DNA of 60,400 bases from Streptomyces blattellae (GTDB lineage Bacteria; Actinomycetota; Actinomycetes; Streptomycetales; Streptomycetaceae), in NCBI RefSeq assembly GCF_009709555.1, contig NZ_WJBG01000131.1, positions 1 through 60,400 of the forward strand, given 5' to 3'. The notes under the pieces were generated by a model that had not been told where the DNA came from, did not search any database, and worked only from the letters and a program-made list of their open reading frames with translations. Position 1 is the stretch's first letter. Each line of letters starts with the position of its first letter. Of this stretch, positions 42,926 to 51,933 are shown piece by piece. The translations under genes and the position numbers were made by a program.

Positions 42926-45367
42926 ATGGCCCCTGTGGCAGGAACCCGCACCCAGGCCGACGAAGCGCGCGAGCAGATCGTCGAGGCGGCACTCGCCAGG
43001 CTCAGCCTCGACGCCAAGGCGCGGCTGCTCTCCGGCCAGGACATGTGGACCCTGCCCGCGCTCCCCGAGATCGGCCTGCGGTCCCTGGTCATGTCGGACG
43101 GCCCGATCGGCGTCCGCGGAGTGCGCTGGACCGCGGCCGACCCCTCCGTCGCCCTGCCGTCCCCGACCGCGCTCGCCGCCTGCTGGGACCCGGAACTCGC
43201 CCGCAGGGCAGGGGTGCTGCTCGCCCAGGAGGCCCGCCGCAAGGGCGTCCACGTGCTGCTCGCCCCCACCGTCAACCTGCACCGCTCACCGCTCGGTGGC
43301 CGTCACTTCGAGGCCTACAGCGAGGACCCGTACCTCACCGGCCGGATCGGCGCGGGCTATGTCAACGGCGTCCAGTCCGGCGGCGTCGGCACCACCGTCA
43401 AGCACTTCGTCGCCAACGACGCCGAGACCGACCGCTTCACGGTGAACAACCTGGTCTCCGAACGCGCCCTGCGCGAGCTGTACCTGGCGCCCTTCGAGGC
43501 CATCGTCGAGAACGCCCACCCCTGGGGCATCATGACCGCGTACAACACGGTCAACAGCACGACGATGACCGAGCACCGCTACCTGGTGAACGAGGTCCTG
43601 CGCGGCGAATGGGGCTTCGACGGCTTCAACGTCTCCGACTGGATGGCCGCCCGCTCCACCACCGGCGACATCGAAGGCGGCCTCGACGTCGCCATGCCCG
43701 GCCCGGACACGGTGTACGGCGAGGCCCTCGCCTCGGCCGTGCGGGACGGCAAGGTCGACGAGGCCACGGTCGACACCGCCGTACGCAACGTGCTGCGCCT
43801 CGCCGCCCGCGTCGGCATCCTTCAGGGCGCCGAGCCGGTCGTCACCGCGCTCCCGCAGACCGTCGACGGCATCGAACTGGCCCGCGAGATCGCCCACCGC
43901 TCCTTCGTGCTCGTGCGCAACCAGGGCGCCCTGCCGCTGAAGCCGGGCAGGATCGCCCTCATCGGCGCCGCCGCCCGCGACGCCCGTGTCCTCGGCGGCG
44001 GCTCCGCCACCGTCTTCCCGTCCCGGATCGTCTCCCCGCTCGACGGCCTCACCGCCGCCCTCCCCGAATCCACCCTGACCTACGCCGTCGGCGCCGACCC
44101 CAACACCGAACTCGCCATCGCCGACAAGGGGTTCGAGCTGCGGGCGGTCTGCCGCGACGCCGAGGGCAACGTCATCGGCACCGCCCCCGCACCCAACGGC
44201 CGGATCCAGTGGATGGGTTCGGACCTCCCCGACGGCGTCACCCACGACACCCTGCACACCGTCGAACTGACCGGCACCTTCACCCCGCGCGGCACCGGCC
44301 CGCACACCTTCGGCGTCAAGGGCATCGGCGGCTTCAAGCTGACCATCGACGGTGCGACGTACTACGACGACGTCCTGCGCCCCGCCAAGGAGGACCCCTT
44401 CTCCTCCTTCTTCGGCGCCCCGGCACCCGTCGCGCAGTGCGAACTGACCGCGGGGGAGCCGGTCGAGGTCTCCCTGACCTATGCCGTGGTCCTGTCCGAG
44501 GACATCCCCCTGAAGGTGGTCGGCTTCACTCTCGCCCACCAGGAGCCGCAGCGCGACCCGGACGAACTGATCGCCGAGGCCGTCGAGGCCGCCCGCGCCG
44601 CGGACACGGCCGTCGTCGTGGTCGCCACCACGGACCGGGTCGAGTCCGAGGGCTTCGACCGCAAGGACCTGAAGCTGCCCGGCCGCCAGGACGATCTGGT
44701 CCGCGCGGTCGCCGCCGCCAACCCGAACACGGTCGTGGTGGTCAACTCCGGCTCCCCGGTGGAGCTTCCGTGGCGCGACGACGTGGCCGCGATCCTGCTC
44801 AGCTGGTTCCCCGGCCAGGAGGGCGGCGCGGCTCTGGCGGACGTGCTCACCGGCGCCCAGGAGCCCGGTGGCCGCCTGCCCACCACCTGGGGCTCGCTCA
44901 CCGACGCCCCGGTCACCCAGGTCGTCCCGGCCGACGGCGAACTCTCTTACAGCGAAGGCGTGTTCATCGGCTACCGGGCCTGGGAGAAGGAGGGCCGCAG
45001 CCCGGCGTACGCCTTCGGCCACGGCCTCGGCTACACCGACTGGACCTACGAGTCCGTCGAGGTCGCGGACACGACGGTACGGGTCCGGCTGCGCAACTCC
45101 GGGCAGCGCCCCGGCCGTGAGGTCGTCCAGGTCTATCTCGCGCCGAGCGTGCCCGACGCCGACCGCCCGGCACGCTGGCTGGCCGGCTTCGCGGGCGTCG
45201 TGGCCGCGCCCGGCGAGAGTGCCGACGTCACCGTGGAACTCCCGCGCCGCGCGTTCGAGATCTGGGACGAGACGACCAGGTCGTGGTCCTTTGTGAAGGG
45301 TTCGTACGAGATCCAGATCGGCCGCTCGATCATGGATCGCCGGCTCACCGCGACGATTAACGTCTGA
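42926..45367 (+). CDS. GH3 beta-glucosidase with PA14 domain
   Basis: 813 residues, ATG with GAGGAGG 8 bases ahead; the frame is open to 42881. GH3 catalytic barrel: SLVMSDGPIGVRG, RSPLGGRHFEAYSEDPYL, TTVKHFVANDAETDR and the nucleophile Asp in DGFNVSDWMAARST. A PA14 module (TGPHTFGVKGIGGFKLTIDG) is inserted in the second half, followed by the alpha/beta sandwich (VESEGFDRKDLKLPGRQDDL) and a C-terminal Fn3-like domain. No signal peptide, so it probably hydrolyses imported oligosaccharides or glycosides in the cytoplasm. Confidence 0.92.
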   Translation: MAPVAGTRTQADEAREQIVEAALARLSLDAKARLLSGQDMWTLPALPEIGLRSLVMSDGPIGVRGVRWTAADPSVALPSPTALAACWDPELARRAGVLLAQEARRKGVHVLLAPTVNLHRSPLGGRHFEAYSEDPYLTGRIGAGYVNGVQSGGVGTTVKHFVANDAETDRFTVNNLVSERALRELYLAPFEAIVENAHPWGIMTAYNTVNSTTMTEHRYLVNEVLRGEWGFDGFNVSDWMAARSTTGDIEGGLDVAMPGPDTVYGEALASAVRDGKVDEATVDTAVRNVLRLAARVGILQGAEPVVTALPQTVDGIELAREIAHRSFVLVRNQGALPLKPGRIALIGAAARDARVLGGGSATVFPSRIVSPLDGLTAALPESTLTYAVGADPNTELAIADKGFELRAVCRDAEGNVIGTAPAPNGRIQWMGSDLPDGVTHDTLHTVELTGTFTPRGTGPHTFGVKGIGGFKLTIDGATYYDDVLRPAKEDPFSSFFGAPAPVAQCELTAGEPVEVSLTYAVVLSEDIPLKVVGFTLAHQEPQRDPDELIAEAVEAARAADTAVVVVATTDRVESEGFDRKDLKLPGRQDDLVRAVAAANPNTVVVVNSGSPVELPWRDDVAAILLSWFPGQEGGAALADVLTGAQEPGGRLPTTWGSLTDAPVTQVVPADGELSYSEGVFIGYRAWEKEGRSPAYAFGHGLGYTDWTYESVEVADTTVRVRLRNSGQRPGREVVQVYLAPSVPDADRPARWLAGFAGVVAAPGESADVTVELPRRAFEIWDETTRSWSFVKGSYEIQIGRSIMDRRLTATINV

Positions 45368-45406
45368 GGCGGGACGGGACTTCGGGACGAGTCCCCCCAT
45401 GAGCGG

Positions 45407-45438
45407 CCCCGGCCCGGGACCTGACCCCCGGGCCGGGG
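45407..45438. terminator. 12-bp perfect bidirectional hairpin
   Basis: CCCCGGCCCGGG and CCCGGGCCGGGG flank ACCTGACC, between the convergent GH3 and epimerase genes. Confidence 0.8.
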
Positions 45439-45481
45439 TTCACCCATGCCGGGCGGCTGTCCGGTCTCCGTGATGTCCGGC

Positions 45482-46453
45482 TTATCGGGCCGAGAAGCCG
45501 TACACCGTCTCCGAGCGGAACACCGCGCCCGGCCGCAGCACCGTGCTCGGGAACTCGGGCCGGTTGGGGGAGTCCGGGAAGTGCTGGGTCTCCAGGGCGA
45601 TGCCCTCGCCGGGGGAGAAGGGCTCGCCCAGATGGTCGGCGGTGTAGAGCTGGAGGCCGGGCTCGGTGGTCGCGACCGTCAGCGCCCGCCCGGACGCGGG
45701 GTCGTACAGCTCGGCCACCTGCTCGGGGACCGGCGTCACTCCCTTGTCGAGCACGAAGTTGTGGTCGTAGCCCGCGCCGACCTTGCGTTCTTCGGCACGG
45801 AAGTCGAAGCGGGTGCCCTCGACGGGGGCGACACCGGTCGGGATCAGGTCCGCGTCGACGGGAGTGAACCGCGAGGCGGCGATCCGCAGTTCATGCCCGC
45901 CCGCGTTCCCCGCGCCGCTCAGGTTCCAGTACGAGTGGTTGGTGAGGTTCACCACGGTCGGCGCGTCGGTGACGGCCTCGTACGCGATCCGCAGCGCACC
46001 GGCGCCGTCCAGCGTGTACGTCGCCGAGACGTCGAGCCGTCCCGGGAAGCCCGCCTCGCCGTGCGGGCTGACGCGCGCGAGCCGCACACCGTGCTCGACC
46101 GGCGTCACGTCCCACACCCGCTTGTCGAAGCCGCGCTCGCCGCCGTGCAGCGAATTCGGCCCGTTGTTCGGCTCCAGCGCGTACGTCACACCGTCCAGCG
46201 GGAAGCGGCCACCCGCGATCCGGTTCGCGTAACGCCCGATGAGCGCACCGAAATACGGCTCCGGGTGCGCCCGGTACCCATCGAGGCCGGCGAACCCCAG
46301 CACCACGTTCCCCGGCCGCCCCTCCCGGTCCGGCACCTCCACCGACTGCACGATCCCGCCGTACGACAGGAGCCGCACCCGGACCCCCGAGCGCTCCAGG
46401 GTCCAGCGGTGGACGGGGGAACCGTCGGAAAGCGTGCCGAAGAGTTCGTTCAT
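45482..46453 (-). CDS. Cytoplasmic aldose 1-epimerase family protein
   Basis: 323 residues, no signal peptide, unlike the paralogue at 14264-15409. GPNSLHGGERGFDKRVW, the catalytic His in NLTNHSYWNLSG, YDHNFVLDKG and the catalytic Glu in IALETQHFPDSPNRP are conserved. It interconverts sugar anomers inside the cell. It starts 10 bases after the stop of the SGNH lipoprotein gene, so the two likely share a transcript. The two epimerases share many blocks and are paralogues. Confidence 0.9.
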   Translation of the reverse strand: MNELFGTLSDGSPVHRWTLERSGVRVRLLSYGGIVQSVEVPDREGRPGNVVLGFAGLDGYRAHPEPYFGALIGRYANRIAGGRFPLDGVTYALEPNNGPNSLHGGERGFDKRVWDVTPVEHGVRLARVSPHGEAGFPGRLDVSATYTLDGAGALRIAYEAVTDAPTVVNLTNHSYWNLSGAGNAGGHELRIAASRFTPVDADLIPTGVAPVEGTRFDFRAEERKVGAGYDHNFVLDKGVTPVPEQVAELYDPASGRALTVATTEPGLQLYTADHLGEPFSPGEGIALETQHFPDSPNRPEFPSTVLRPGAVFRSETVYGFSAR

Positions 46454-46463
46454 GTGCGGAACT

Positions 46464-47348
46464 CTAGGTCACGGACGTGACCCTGCGATACGCGATCTCC
46501 GCCAGCCGCGCCTGTCCGTTCACACTCGGGTGGAACCAGTCCCAGCGGCTCAACTGCTCCGTACCGAACTGGTAGTCGTACACCGCGCCGTCGTCGAAGC
46601 GGCAGAACCGGTTCTCCGCGCACACCTCCTCCAGCGCCTCGTTGTACTCCTGCACCCGGTCCTGCACGGCGTCCCGCCGCTCGACCGCCGCCGCGTCCAT
46701 CGACTCCGCGTCGTCCAGCATCGTCGGGCAGATGTCCAGCCGCCACACCGCCCTGGCCATCCGGCTGTCCCGCCCCTGAGACCACAGCCGTTTGAGGTCC
46801 GGCACGCTCGACACGTACACCTCCGCGTCGGGCGCCTCCTCGTGCAGCACGCTCAGCGAGTCCTCGAAATCGTCCCGGAAGTCGTCCACCGAGGTCATCT
46901 CATCCGTGGAGTCCCGGCAGGCGTCGTTGGCGCCGATCATCACGGTCACCAGCTCCGGCGAGCGGGCGGCAGCCTCGGTCATCTGCCCGGACAGGTCCGC
47001 CATCCGCGCCCCGGTTTCCGCGTAGTTCCAACTCCGCTCCTCCGCCCCCGACTTGCCCAGCAGCCGTACGGCGAGACTGTCGACGTCGTCTCTGCTGCCG
47101 GTTGCCCAGGACACCTCGGGGCAGTCGTGGAGGACCGAACAGGCGTCGAAGCCGCGTGTGATGGAGTCGCCCACGGCGGCCACCGAATCCGGGCTGGTGT
47201 CCCACGCCGAAGCCGGCTGGGCGGTGGGCTTGGCCTTCTGGGTGGGCTCCGACGAGCCGCCACCGACGGCGTCACAGCCGGTGACGCCCAGAAGGGCCGC
47301 CGTCAGGACGGCGACGGCGGCCCGCGAGCGATGGCTTGGCTTTCGCAT
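46464..47348 (-). CDS. SGNH/GDSL-hydrolase lipoprotein
   Basis: 294 residues from ATG 47348. Lipobox GVTGC after VAVLTAALL places it outside the membrane. SGNH blocks: VAAVGDSITRGFDAC (Ser), YAETGARM (Gly), VTVMIGANDACRD (Asn) and WDWFHPSVNGQ (Asp-x-x-His). Likely an esterase or lipase acting on acylated carbohydrate or lipid, with unknown substrate. Co-transcribed with the aldose epimerase downstream. Confidence 0.88.
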   Translation of the reverse strand: MRKPSHRSRAAVAVLTAALLGVTGCDAVGGGSSEPTQKAKPTAQPASAWDTSPDSVAAVGDSITRGFDACSVLHDCPEVSWATGSRDDVDSLAVRLLGKSGAEERSWNYAETGARMADLSGQMTEAAARSPELVTVMIGANDACRDSTDEMTSVDDFRDDFEDSLSVLHEEAPDAEVYVSSVPDLKRLWSQGRDSRMARAVWRLDICPTMLDDAESMDAAAVERRDAVQDRVQEYNEALEEVCAENRFCRFDDGAVYDYQFGTEQLSRWDWFHPSVNGQARLAEIAYRRVTSVT

Positions 47349-47598
47349 CCGGTGTGTCTCCTCGGTAGGTGTATGCCCCCTTCTGAGCAACGCCCGAGAA
47401 TTCCCGGATGCCTCCGTGGAACGGATTATATTTGTATGAGCGTCCTGCCGGGTGAATGGCGGGCGTTTCCGGGCGCCGGGACGGACGGTACGTCACACTC
47501 CCCGCGCCGCCGCACGGTAGCCTCGCCATCAACGTGGCTGCCTGTCACCGCCGCCAGGCCAGCCAGCAATACCTGTCCCGCTCTGCCCGGAGGTCCCG

Positions 47599-48093
47599 GT
47601 GACGACACGTGGAGTTCTGTACGTGCACTCCGCGCCGCGCGCGCTGTGCCCGCACGTCGAGTGGGCCGTCGCCGGGGTGCTCGGCACACGCGTCAACCTC
47701 GACTGGATCCGGCAGCCCGCGGCCCCCGGCACCTGGCGCTCCGAGTTCTCCTGGCAGGCCGAGGCCGGCACCGCATCCAAACTGGCGTCCGCCCTGCGCG
47801 GCTGGCACCTCCTGCGCTTCGAAGTCACCGCCGAGCCCTGCCCCACCGCCGAGGGCGAGCGCTACAGCTGCACCCCCGACCTCGGCATCTTCCACGCCGT
47901 CACCGGCATCCACGGCGACATCCTGATCCCGGAGGACCGCTTGAGAGCGGCCCTCGTCCGCTCCCAGCGAGAAGAGACGGACCTGGAGGCCGAACTCGCC
48001 AAGCTCCTCGGAAAGCCCTGGGACGACGAACTGGAGCCGTTCAGGTACGCGGGCGAGGGAGCACCGGTCCGCTGGCTGCACCAGGTGGTGTGA
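47599..48093 (+). CDS. DUF3145 family protein
   Basis: 164 residues, GTG start preceded by GGAGG. The family signature GVLYVHSAPRALCPHVEWA at the N-terminus and FRYAGEGAPVRWLHQV at the C-terminus are conserved in actinobacteria. Function is unknown; the gene is persistently found next to fabF, suggesting a link with lipid or envelope metabolism. Convergent with fabF and separated by a strong hairpin. Confidence 0.9.
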   Translation: MTTRGVLYVHSAPRALCPHVEWAVAGVLGTRVNLDWIRQPAAPGTWRSEFSWQAEAGTASKLASALRGWHLLRFEVTAEPCPTAEGERYSCTPDLGIFHAVTGIHGDILIPEDRLRAALVRSQREETDLEAELAKLLGKPWDDELEPFRYAGEGAPVRWLHQVV

Positions 48094-48109
48094 GATCTCC
48101 GCACGTACG

Positions 48110-48139
48110 AAGGGCCCCCACCGGCCGGTGGGGGCCCTT
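48110..48139. terminator. 15-bp perfect palindromic terminator between DUF3145 and fabF
   Basis: AAGGGCCCCCACCGG followed at once by CCGGTGGGGGCCCTT. It serves both convergent genes. Confidence 0.88.
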
Positions 48140-48168
48140 CACGTCGTACGACTGGAAGTGCGGCTTCC

Positions 48169-49440
48169 TCAGACCGTGCGGAACGCCAGCACCACGTTGT
48201 GCCCGCCGAAGCCGAACGAATCGTTCAGCGCGGCGATCCGGCCCTCGACCGGCAGCTTGCGGGCCGCACCGCGCACGACATCCGCGTTGGCCTCGGCCTC
48301 CGGGTCGAGGTTCTCGACGTTGATGGTCGGCGGAGCCAGCCGGTGGTACAGGGCCAGCACCGTCGCGACCGACTCCACGCCGCCCGCACCGCCCAGCAGA
48401 TGCCCGGTCATCGACTTGGTCGCGGAGACCGCCATGTGGTCCGTGTCGTCACCGAACACCTTCCGCAACGCCTTCAGTTCGGCCACGTCACCGGCCGGCG
48501 TGGACGTCGCGTGCGCGTTGACGTGCATGATCTCGGCGGGCTTGAGGTCGGTGTTGTCGAGCAGGTTCTGCAGCGCGTGCGAGATCCCGCGGCCCTCCGG
48601 CTCGGGCTGCACGATGTCGTGGCTGTCGGCGGAGACGCCCTGCCCGACCGCCTCGGCGTACACCCGCGCACCGCGCCTCGCGGCGTGCTCGGCGGACTCC
48701 AGGACGAGCACGCCGGCGCCCTCGCCGAGGACGAAGCCGTCACGGGCCACGTCGTACGGACGGGACGCGCCCTGCGGATCGTCGTTGTTCTTGGACATCG
48801 CCATCATGTTGCCGAACGCGGCGATGGGCAGCGGATGGATCGCCGCCTCCGTACCACCCGCGACGACGATGTCGGCGCGGCCGGAGCGGATCATCTCGAT
48901 GGCGTAGCCGATGGCCTCGGCGCCGGAGGCGCACGCGGAGACCGGCGTGTGCACACCCGCGCGGGCGCCCACGGCCAGACCCACGTTGGCGGACGGGCCG
49001 TTCGGCATCAGCATCGGGACGGTGTGCGGGGAGACACGGCGGACGCCCTTCTCCCTCAGCACGTCGTACTGGTCGAGCAGGGTCGTCACGCCGCCGATGC
49101 CGGAGGCGATGACCGCGCCGAGCCGGTCGGGGTCGACGTTCGTGTCTCCACCGGCCTTCGCCTCGAAGCCGGCGTCCTTCCATGCCTCCTGGGCGGCGAT
49201 CAGCGCGAACTGCGCCGAGCGGTCCAGGCGGCGGGCCTGCGGCCGCGGAATGACCTCGGCCGGCTCCACGGCGACCGGGGCCGCGATACGGACGGCCTGC
49301 TCGGCCGCCCACTCCTGCTCCAGGGGCTTGACGCCGGACTTGCCGGCGATCAGGCCCTCCCAGGTAGAGGCTGCGTCGCCACCCAGCGGTGTGGTTGCGC
49401 CGATACCGGTGACGACCACGGTGCGTTTGGTCGGGCTCAC
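48169..49440 (-). CDS. fabF: Beta-ketoacyl-ACP synthase II
   Basis: 423 residues, GTG start. Thiolase fold with catalytic Cys in TPVSACASGAEAIGYA, His in HVNAHATSTPAGD, conserved Lys in SATKSMTGHLLGG and second His in NDSFGFGGHNV. It catalyses the chain-elongating condensation of acyl-ACP with malonyl-ACP. Last gene of the fabD-fabH-acpP-fabF cluster, 106 bases after acpP. Confidence 0.97.
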   Translation of the reverse strand: MSPTKRTVVVTGIGATTPLGGDAASTWEGLIAGKSGVKPLEQEWAAEQAVRIAAPVAVEPAEVIPRPQARRLDRSAQFALIAAQEAWKDAGFEAKAGGDTNVDPDRLGAVIASGIGGVTTLLDQYDVLREKGVRRVSPHTVPMLMPNGPSANVGLAVGARAGVHTPVSACASGAEAIGYAIEMIRSGRADIVVAGGTEAAIHPLPIAAFGNMMAMSKNNDDPQGASRPYDVARDGFVLGEGAGVLVLESAEHAARRGARVYAEAVGQGVSADSHDIVQPEPEGRGISHALQNLLDNTDLKPAEIMHVNAHATSTPAGDVAELKALRKVFGDDTDHMAVSATKSMTGHLLGGAGGVESVATVLALYHRLAPPTINVENLDPEAEANADVVRGAARKLPVEGRIAALNDSFGFGGHNVVLAFRTV

Positions 49441-49546
49441 GGGAATTCTTTCTCCAACGGATCCGAGGAGGACAACCCCCGCTCGGGGCGGGGACAACGG
49501 CGCCACCGCCGGGTGGCGGGGCCTTGCAGTCGGTCCTGAGGGGTGA

Positions 49547-49795
49547 TCAGGCCTTGTGCTTGAGGATGTAGTCGGTCGCGTCGCCGACCGTCTTGAGGTT
49601 CTTGACGTCCTCGTCCGGGATCTTGACGTCGAAGCGCTCTTCGGCGGCGACGACGACCTCGACCATGGACAGCGAGTCGACGTCCAGGTCGTCGGTGAAG
49701 GACTTGTCCAGCTGGACGTCCTCAACCGGGATGCCGGCGATCTCGTTCACGATGTCGGCGAGACCGGCGACGATCTCTTCCTGCGTGGCGGCCAT
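49547..49795 (-). CDS. acpP: Acyl carrier protein of fatty acid synthesis
   Basis: 82 residues, acidic four-helix protein. The phosphopantetheine-bearing Ser is in DLDVDSLSMVEVVVAAEE. Located between fabH and fabF as in other Streptomyces. It carries the growing acyl chain for the enzymes encoded beside it. Confidence 0.97.
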   Translation of the reverse strand: MAATQEEIVAGLADIVNEIAGIPVEDVQLDKSFTDDLDVDSLSMVEVVVAAEERFDVKIPDEDVKNLKTVGDATDYILKHKA

Positions 49796-49840
49796 GTCAG
49801 GCGCTCCTTCTTGTTTATCCAGAGGGTGTGGCGTTGATAT

Positions 49841-49868
49841 CCGTGCCGGACCGGGTGATCCGGCACGG
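49841..49868 (-). terminator. Intercistronic hairpin between fabH and acpP
   Basis: CCGTGCCGGA and TCCGGCACGG around CCGGGTGA. As there is no U-tract and the genes act together, it may be an mRNA-processing or stability element that lets acpP be expressed at a different level, rather than a full terminator. Confidence 0.55.
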
Positions 49869-49873
49869 AGTGC

Positions 49874-50905
49874 CTAGGGGAGGGTAACGATCGTGGCGGC
49901 GTAGACGAGACCCGCCCCGAATCCGATGACGAGCGCGGTGTCACCGCTCTTCGCCTCGCCGGTCGCCAGAAGCCGCTCCATCGCGAGCGGGATCGAGGCG
50001 GCCGAGGTGTTGCCGGTGGTGCGCACATCACGGGCGACCGTGACGTGCTCCGGCAGTTTCAGCGTCTTCACCATCGAGTCGATGATCCGCTCGTTGGCCT
50101 GGTGGGGAATGAAGACGTCCAGGTCGTCCGGGGTGAGTCCGGCCGCGTCCAGCGCCTGCTGGGCGACCTTCGCCATCTCGAACACGGCCCAGCGGAACAC
50201 CGCCTGGCCCTCCTGCGTGATTGCGGGGAACTTGACGTTTCCCTCGCTGTCGAGCGGGAGCTTGGAGAGGTCGCCGATCCGGTACTCGTTCCACGGCACC
50301 GTCTGCTTGATCGTCTCGGACTTGTCGCCCTCCGAGCCCCACACCGTCGGACCGATGTGCGGCTCCTGGGCGGGACCGACGACGACCGCGCCGGCACCGT
50401 CACCGAAGAGGAACGCGGTGGCCCGGTCCTCCAGGTCGGTCAGGTCCGACAGCCGCTCCACGCCGATGACGAGGACGTACTCCGCGGAGCCCTCGACGAC
50501 CATGCCCTTGGCGAGGGTGAGGCCGTAGCCGAAGCCCGCGCAGCCCGCCGAGATGTCGAACGCGGCGGCCTTGTCCGTGCCCAGCTTGTCGGCGATCTCG
50601 GTGGCGACGGCCGGGGTCTGGCTGAAGTGCGACACGGTCGAGACGACCACGGCGCCGATCTGCTCGGCCGAGATCCCGGCGCCGGCGATCGCCTTGCCGG
50701 ACGCCTCGATCGACATCGCGGCGACCGTCTCCTCGTCGGAGGCCCAGTGCCGTGTCTCGATGCCGGAGCGCGAACGGATCCACTCGTCGGACGAGTCGAT
50801 CTTCTCAAGGATCACCTCGTTCGGCACGACCCGGGTGGGACGGTAACCACCCACGCCCAGAATGCGCGCGTACGGGGCGCCCTTGCTGGGCTTGATCTTC
50901 GACAT
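49874..50905 (-). CDS. fabH: Beta-ketoacyl-ACP synthase III
   Basis: 343 residues. Catalytic triad blocks: Cys in FDISAGCAGFGYGL, His in VFIPHQANERIID, Asn in TTGNTSAASIPLA. It starts fatty acid chains by condensing an acyl-CoA primer with malonyl-ACP; in Streptomyces it accepts branched primers. 21 bases after fabD. Confidence 0.96.
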   Translation of the reverse strand: MSKIKPSKGAPYARILGVGGYRPTRVVPNEVILEKIDSSDEWIRSRSGIETRHWASDEETVAAMSIEASGKAIAGAGISAEQIGAVVVSTVSHFSQTPAVATEIADKLGTDKAAAFDISAGCAGFGYGLTLAKGMVVEGSAEYVLVIGVERLSDLTDLEDRATAFLFGDGAGAVVVGPAQEPHIGPTVWGSEGDKSETIKQTVPWNEYRIGDLSKLPLDSEGNVKFPAITQEGQAVFRWAVFEMAKVAQQALDAAGLTPDDLDVFIPHQANERIIDSMVKTLKLPEHVTVARDVRTTGNTSAASIPLAMERLLATGEAKSGDTALVIGFGAGLVYAATIVTLP

Positions 50906-50926
50906 GTTCGTACGGCTCCTTAGGCG

Positions 50927-51850
50927 TCAGGCGTCGGCGTGCTCGGCAATGAGCTCGCGGGCCGCGTCGAGGTCGTCGGGGGTCTTCAGGGCCAGCGTCC
51001 TGACGCCGGGGAGCGCACGCTTGGCCAGGCCGGTGAGCGTACCGCCGGGACAGACCTCAAGGAGGGCGGTGACACCCAACTCCTTGAAGGTCTCCATGCA
51101 CAGATCCCAGCGCACGGGGTTGGCGACCTGTCCGACGAGGCGGTCGAGCACCTCGGCGCCGGTCGCGACGGCCTGGCCGTCCTTGTTGGAGACGTAGGTG
51201 ATCTCGGGGTCGGCGGGCGTCAGTTCCGCGGCGGCCTTGGCCAGCACGTCGACCGCCGGAGCCATGTGATGCGTGTGGAAGGCGCCGGCGACCTTCAGTG
51301 CGACGACCTTGCGGACGCCCTCGGGCTTGTCCTCGGCGAGCGCGGCGAGCTGCGCCAGCGTGCCCGCGGCGACGATCTGACCGGCGCCGTTGACGTTCGC
51401 CGGAGTCAGGCCCAGCTTCGCCAGGTGCGCGACGGACACCTCGGGGTCGCCGCCGAGCAGCGCCGACATGCCCGTCTCGGTGACCGCGGCGGCGTCGGCC
51501 ATGGCCAGGCCGCGCTTGCGTACGAGGGCCAGCGCGGCGGTGTCGTCGAGGATGCCCGCGAAGGAGGCGGCGGTGATCTCACCGACGCTGTGGCCGGCGA
51601 CCGCGCCGGCGGCGACGGTCCCCAGTGCCGCGGCGGAGAGTATGCCGGCCGCGACCAGCAGCGGCTGGGCCACGGCGGTGTCGCGGATCGCGTCCGCGTC
51701 GGCCTGTGTGCCGTAGTGGGCGAGGTCCAGTCCGATGGCGTCCGACCACGCGGCGACGCGGTCCGCGGCACCGGGCAGATCGAGCCAGGGGGTCAGGAAG
51801 CCGGGCGTCTGGGCGCCCTGGCCGGGAGCGACGAGTACGAGCACTCTCAC
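50927..51850 (-). CDS. fabD: Malonyl-CoA:ACP transacylase
   Basis: 307 residues. LVAPGQGAQTPGFL at the N-terminus, active-site Ser in VAGHSVGEITAASF and His in GAFHTHHMAPA. GTG at 51850 is used here; another GTG two codons in is possible. It loads malonyl groups on ACP for both fatty acid and some polyketide synthases. First gene after fasR, with a candidate operator between. Confidence 0.96.
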   Translation of the reverse strand: MRVLVLVAPGQGAQTPGFLTPWLDLPGAADRVAAWSDAIGLDLAHYGTQADADAIRDTAVAQPLLVAAGILSAAALGTVAAGAVAGHSVGEITAASFAGILDDTAALALVRKRGLAMADAAAVTETGMSALLGGDPEVSVAHLAKLGLTPANVNGAGQIVAAGTLAQLAALAEDKPEGVRKVVALKVAGAFHTHHMAPAVDVLAKAAAELTPADPEITYVSNKDGQAVATGAEVLDRLVGQVANPVRWDLCMETFKELGVTALLEVCPGGTLTGLAKRALPGVRTLALKTPDDLDAARELIAEHADA

Positions 51851-51910
51851 ACTCTCTCTTGTGGACGGCCACGGCCGCCCGTGGGGACAGGGACGAAGAA
51901 CGCGAAGGGG

Positions 51911-51931
51911 TTTTGTAGGCCCCCGACAAAA
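51911..51931 (-). promoter_or_regulatory. Candidate FasR operator / fabD promoter dyad
   Basis: TTTTGT and ACAAAA flank nine GC bases in the 83-base gap between fasR and fabD. It is the only AT-rich dyad there. FasR is reported to activate the fab operon in S. coelicolor from this gap; that this dyad is the site is inferred. Confidence 0.5.
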
Positions 51932-51933
51932 GG

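Noticed and set aside
43286..45400. 704-codon open frame on the minus strand opposite the GH3 gene
   Set aside because: Composition is Gly/Asp/Val/Arg-rich without domains; it is a high-GC antisense shadow of a clear beta-glucosidase.
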